From: an uncultured Litorilinea sp.
GTDB taxonomy: Bacteria > Chloroflexota > Anaerolineae > Caldilineales > Caldilineaceae
NCBI GenBank assembly: GCA_946885925.1
Contig: CAMPHP010000182.1
Span: 1 to 6,476, forward strand
DNA length: 6,476 nt
Direction of reading: 5' to 3'
Below, one piece after another: positions 5,852-6,476 of the stretch (positions are counted from its first letter, which is position 1; the number at the start of each line of letters is the position of its first letter). Both the position numbers and the translations under genes were made by a program. The notes under the pieces were generated by a model. The model ran no database searches and was not told the DNA's origin. It worked only from the letters and a program-made list of their open reading frames with translations.

Positions 5852-6476
5852 TAAACTCACCAGACTCACGCACTACCTGAATCCAACTTTGACCTGGCTT
5901 CAATTGGATAACGACCTCACCAGGGCCTAACCAGCGCGGTGGATTCTGGTCGTCAGCGCGCCAAGTGCCTTCATAAACTTGGCCATCTCGGAAAATCCGA
6001 AAGTCGCCAAAACCGTAGAGTTTAATATCCACGCCTTTTGTGCCCAGGCTGTCTTCCACAATATCGGTTAACTCGTGGGGAGCCACCTGGATAATCACAT
6101 TTTGGGCAACGATCGGCTGACCATTCAAGCCAGGGTCAAACTGTTGCACGCCCCCCTGAAAACGGATATAACCATCTAGTCCAGGGTCATAGCGCCATTC
6201 TACACTGTTACCACCTGGATATGCGATTTGGATCGTCGTGGCTGTGTCCGTGGCGTTGGCTGGCGGCTCTTCGCTAAATTGGAAGCCAGGACGGCTCCAT
6301 TCTTTGGTAATCCCCTGGTCATCTTCCCACCGGCGTACGCCATCGGTACTGGTCTGCATGCGCGTTCGATAGTCGCTACCAACACTACTAAAATAGCGTC
6401 CATTCTGCTGGAGATCGTCAATATCTGCATCCAGGTAGGGAAAGCCCACTTCATTCTTGAGCAGATAGCGTACTTC
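5841..6476 (-). CDS. DUF3048 (YerB-like) protein, C-terminal part, cut by the window edge
   Basis: The frame is open from the window edge, so only the last 211 residues are present. The start, any signal peptide and most of the N-terminal DUF3048 domain lie outside. The visible part matches the DUF3048 C-terminal domain: VEWRYD (92-97 of the fragment), GYIRF (102-106), PIVAQNVIIQ (121-130), the GFGDFRIFRDGQVYEGTW strand pair (about 154-174) and PGQSWIQVV (194-202). B. subtilis YerB is a putative lipoprotein of this family, and its biochemical role is unknown. The fragment is therefore probably extracytoplasmic, but the export signal cannot be seen. The LysM gene follows on the same strand after 86 nt, possibly in one transcript. 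A GTG at 6449 is in frame, but the reading frame and similarity extend upstream of it, so it is unlikely to be the start. Confidence 0.85.
   Translation of the reverse strand, partial: EVRYLLKNEVGFPYLDADIDDLQQNGRYFSSVGSDYRTRMQTSTDGVRRWEDDQGITKEWSRPGFQFSEEPPANATDTATTIQIAYPGGNSVEWRYDPGLDGYIRFQGGVQQFDPGLNGQPIVAQNVIIQVAPHELTDIVEDSLGTKGVDIKLYGFGDFRIFRDGQVYEGTWRADDQNPPRWLGPGEVVIQLKPGQSWIQVVRESGEFTYQ

Overview
The window looks like chromosomal DNA from a Chloroflexota bacterium (Anaerolineae/Caldilineae-like). This is an inference, based on: secreted proteins with long Thr/Glu/Pro/Ala linkers of the 'TPTPTA'/'EEPTEEPT' type; a LysM gene beside a DUF3048 gene; an SsnA-type aminohydrolase; roughly even GC content; and few strong Shine-Dalgarno sites. 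No rRNA, tRNA, CRISPR array, transposase or phage gene was seen.

Layout: (1) At 1-80 is a short 3' flank with one hairpin. (2) At 81-1427 (-) is a complete metal-dependent aminohydrolase of the SsnA / chlorohydrolase type. (3) At 1428-1674 is a divergent intergenic region holding a purine-rich GATAG tract, a possible sigma70-like promoter and a degenerate 7-bp (14-bp paired) tandem array just ahead of the next gene. (4) At 1675-2613 (+) is an NAD-dependent sugar-nucleotide epimerase (extended SDR, GalE-like). (5) At 2625-3572 (+), 11 nt downstream, is a family-4 glycosyltransferase that stops right after its EX7E donor-site motif and lacks the usual C-terminal segment. (6) At 3585-3635 is a strong Rho-independent terminator for the minus-strand gene to its right. 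(7) At 3670-5754 (-) is a large secreted protein with two LysM domains, a ~160-residue acidic linker and a C-terminal region with calcium-loop-like and helical-repeat-like parts. (8) At 5841-6476 (-) is the C-terminal part of a DUF3048 (YerB-like) protein, cut by the window edge.

The epimerase and glycosyltransferase form a small co-directional glycan module: one makes or interconverts a nucleotide sugar, the other would transfer a sugar. The DUF3048 and LysM genes form a second co-directional pair facing the cell envelope, with an 86-bp gap that carries repeated GATAAG boxes. The aminohydrolase has no obvious link to either pair.

Nothing here amounts to a clear undescribed system. The points most worth checking are the truncated glycosyltransferase at its junction with the LysM gene's terminator, the heptamer array in the epimerase leader, and the multi-domain LysM protein.
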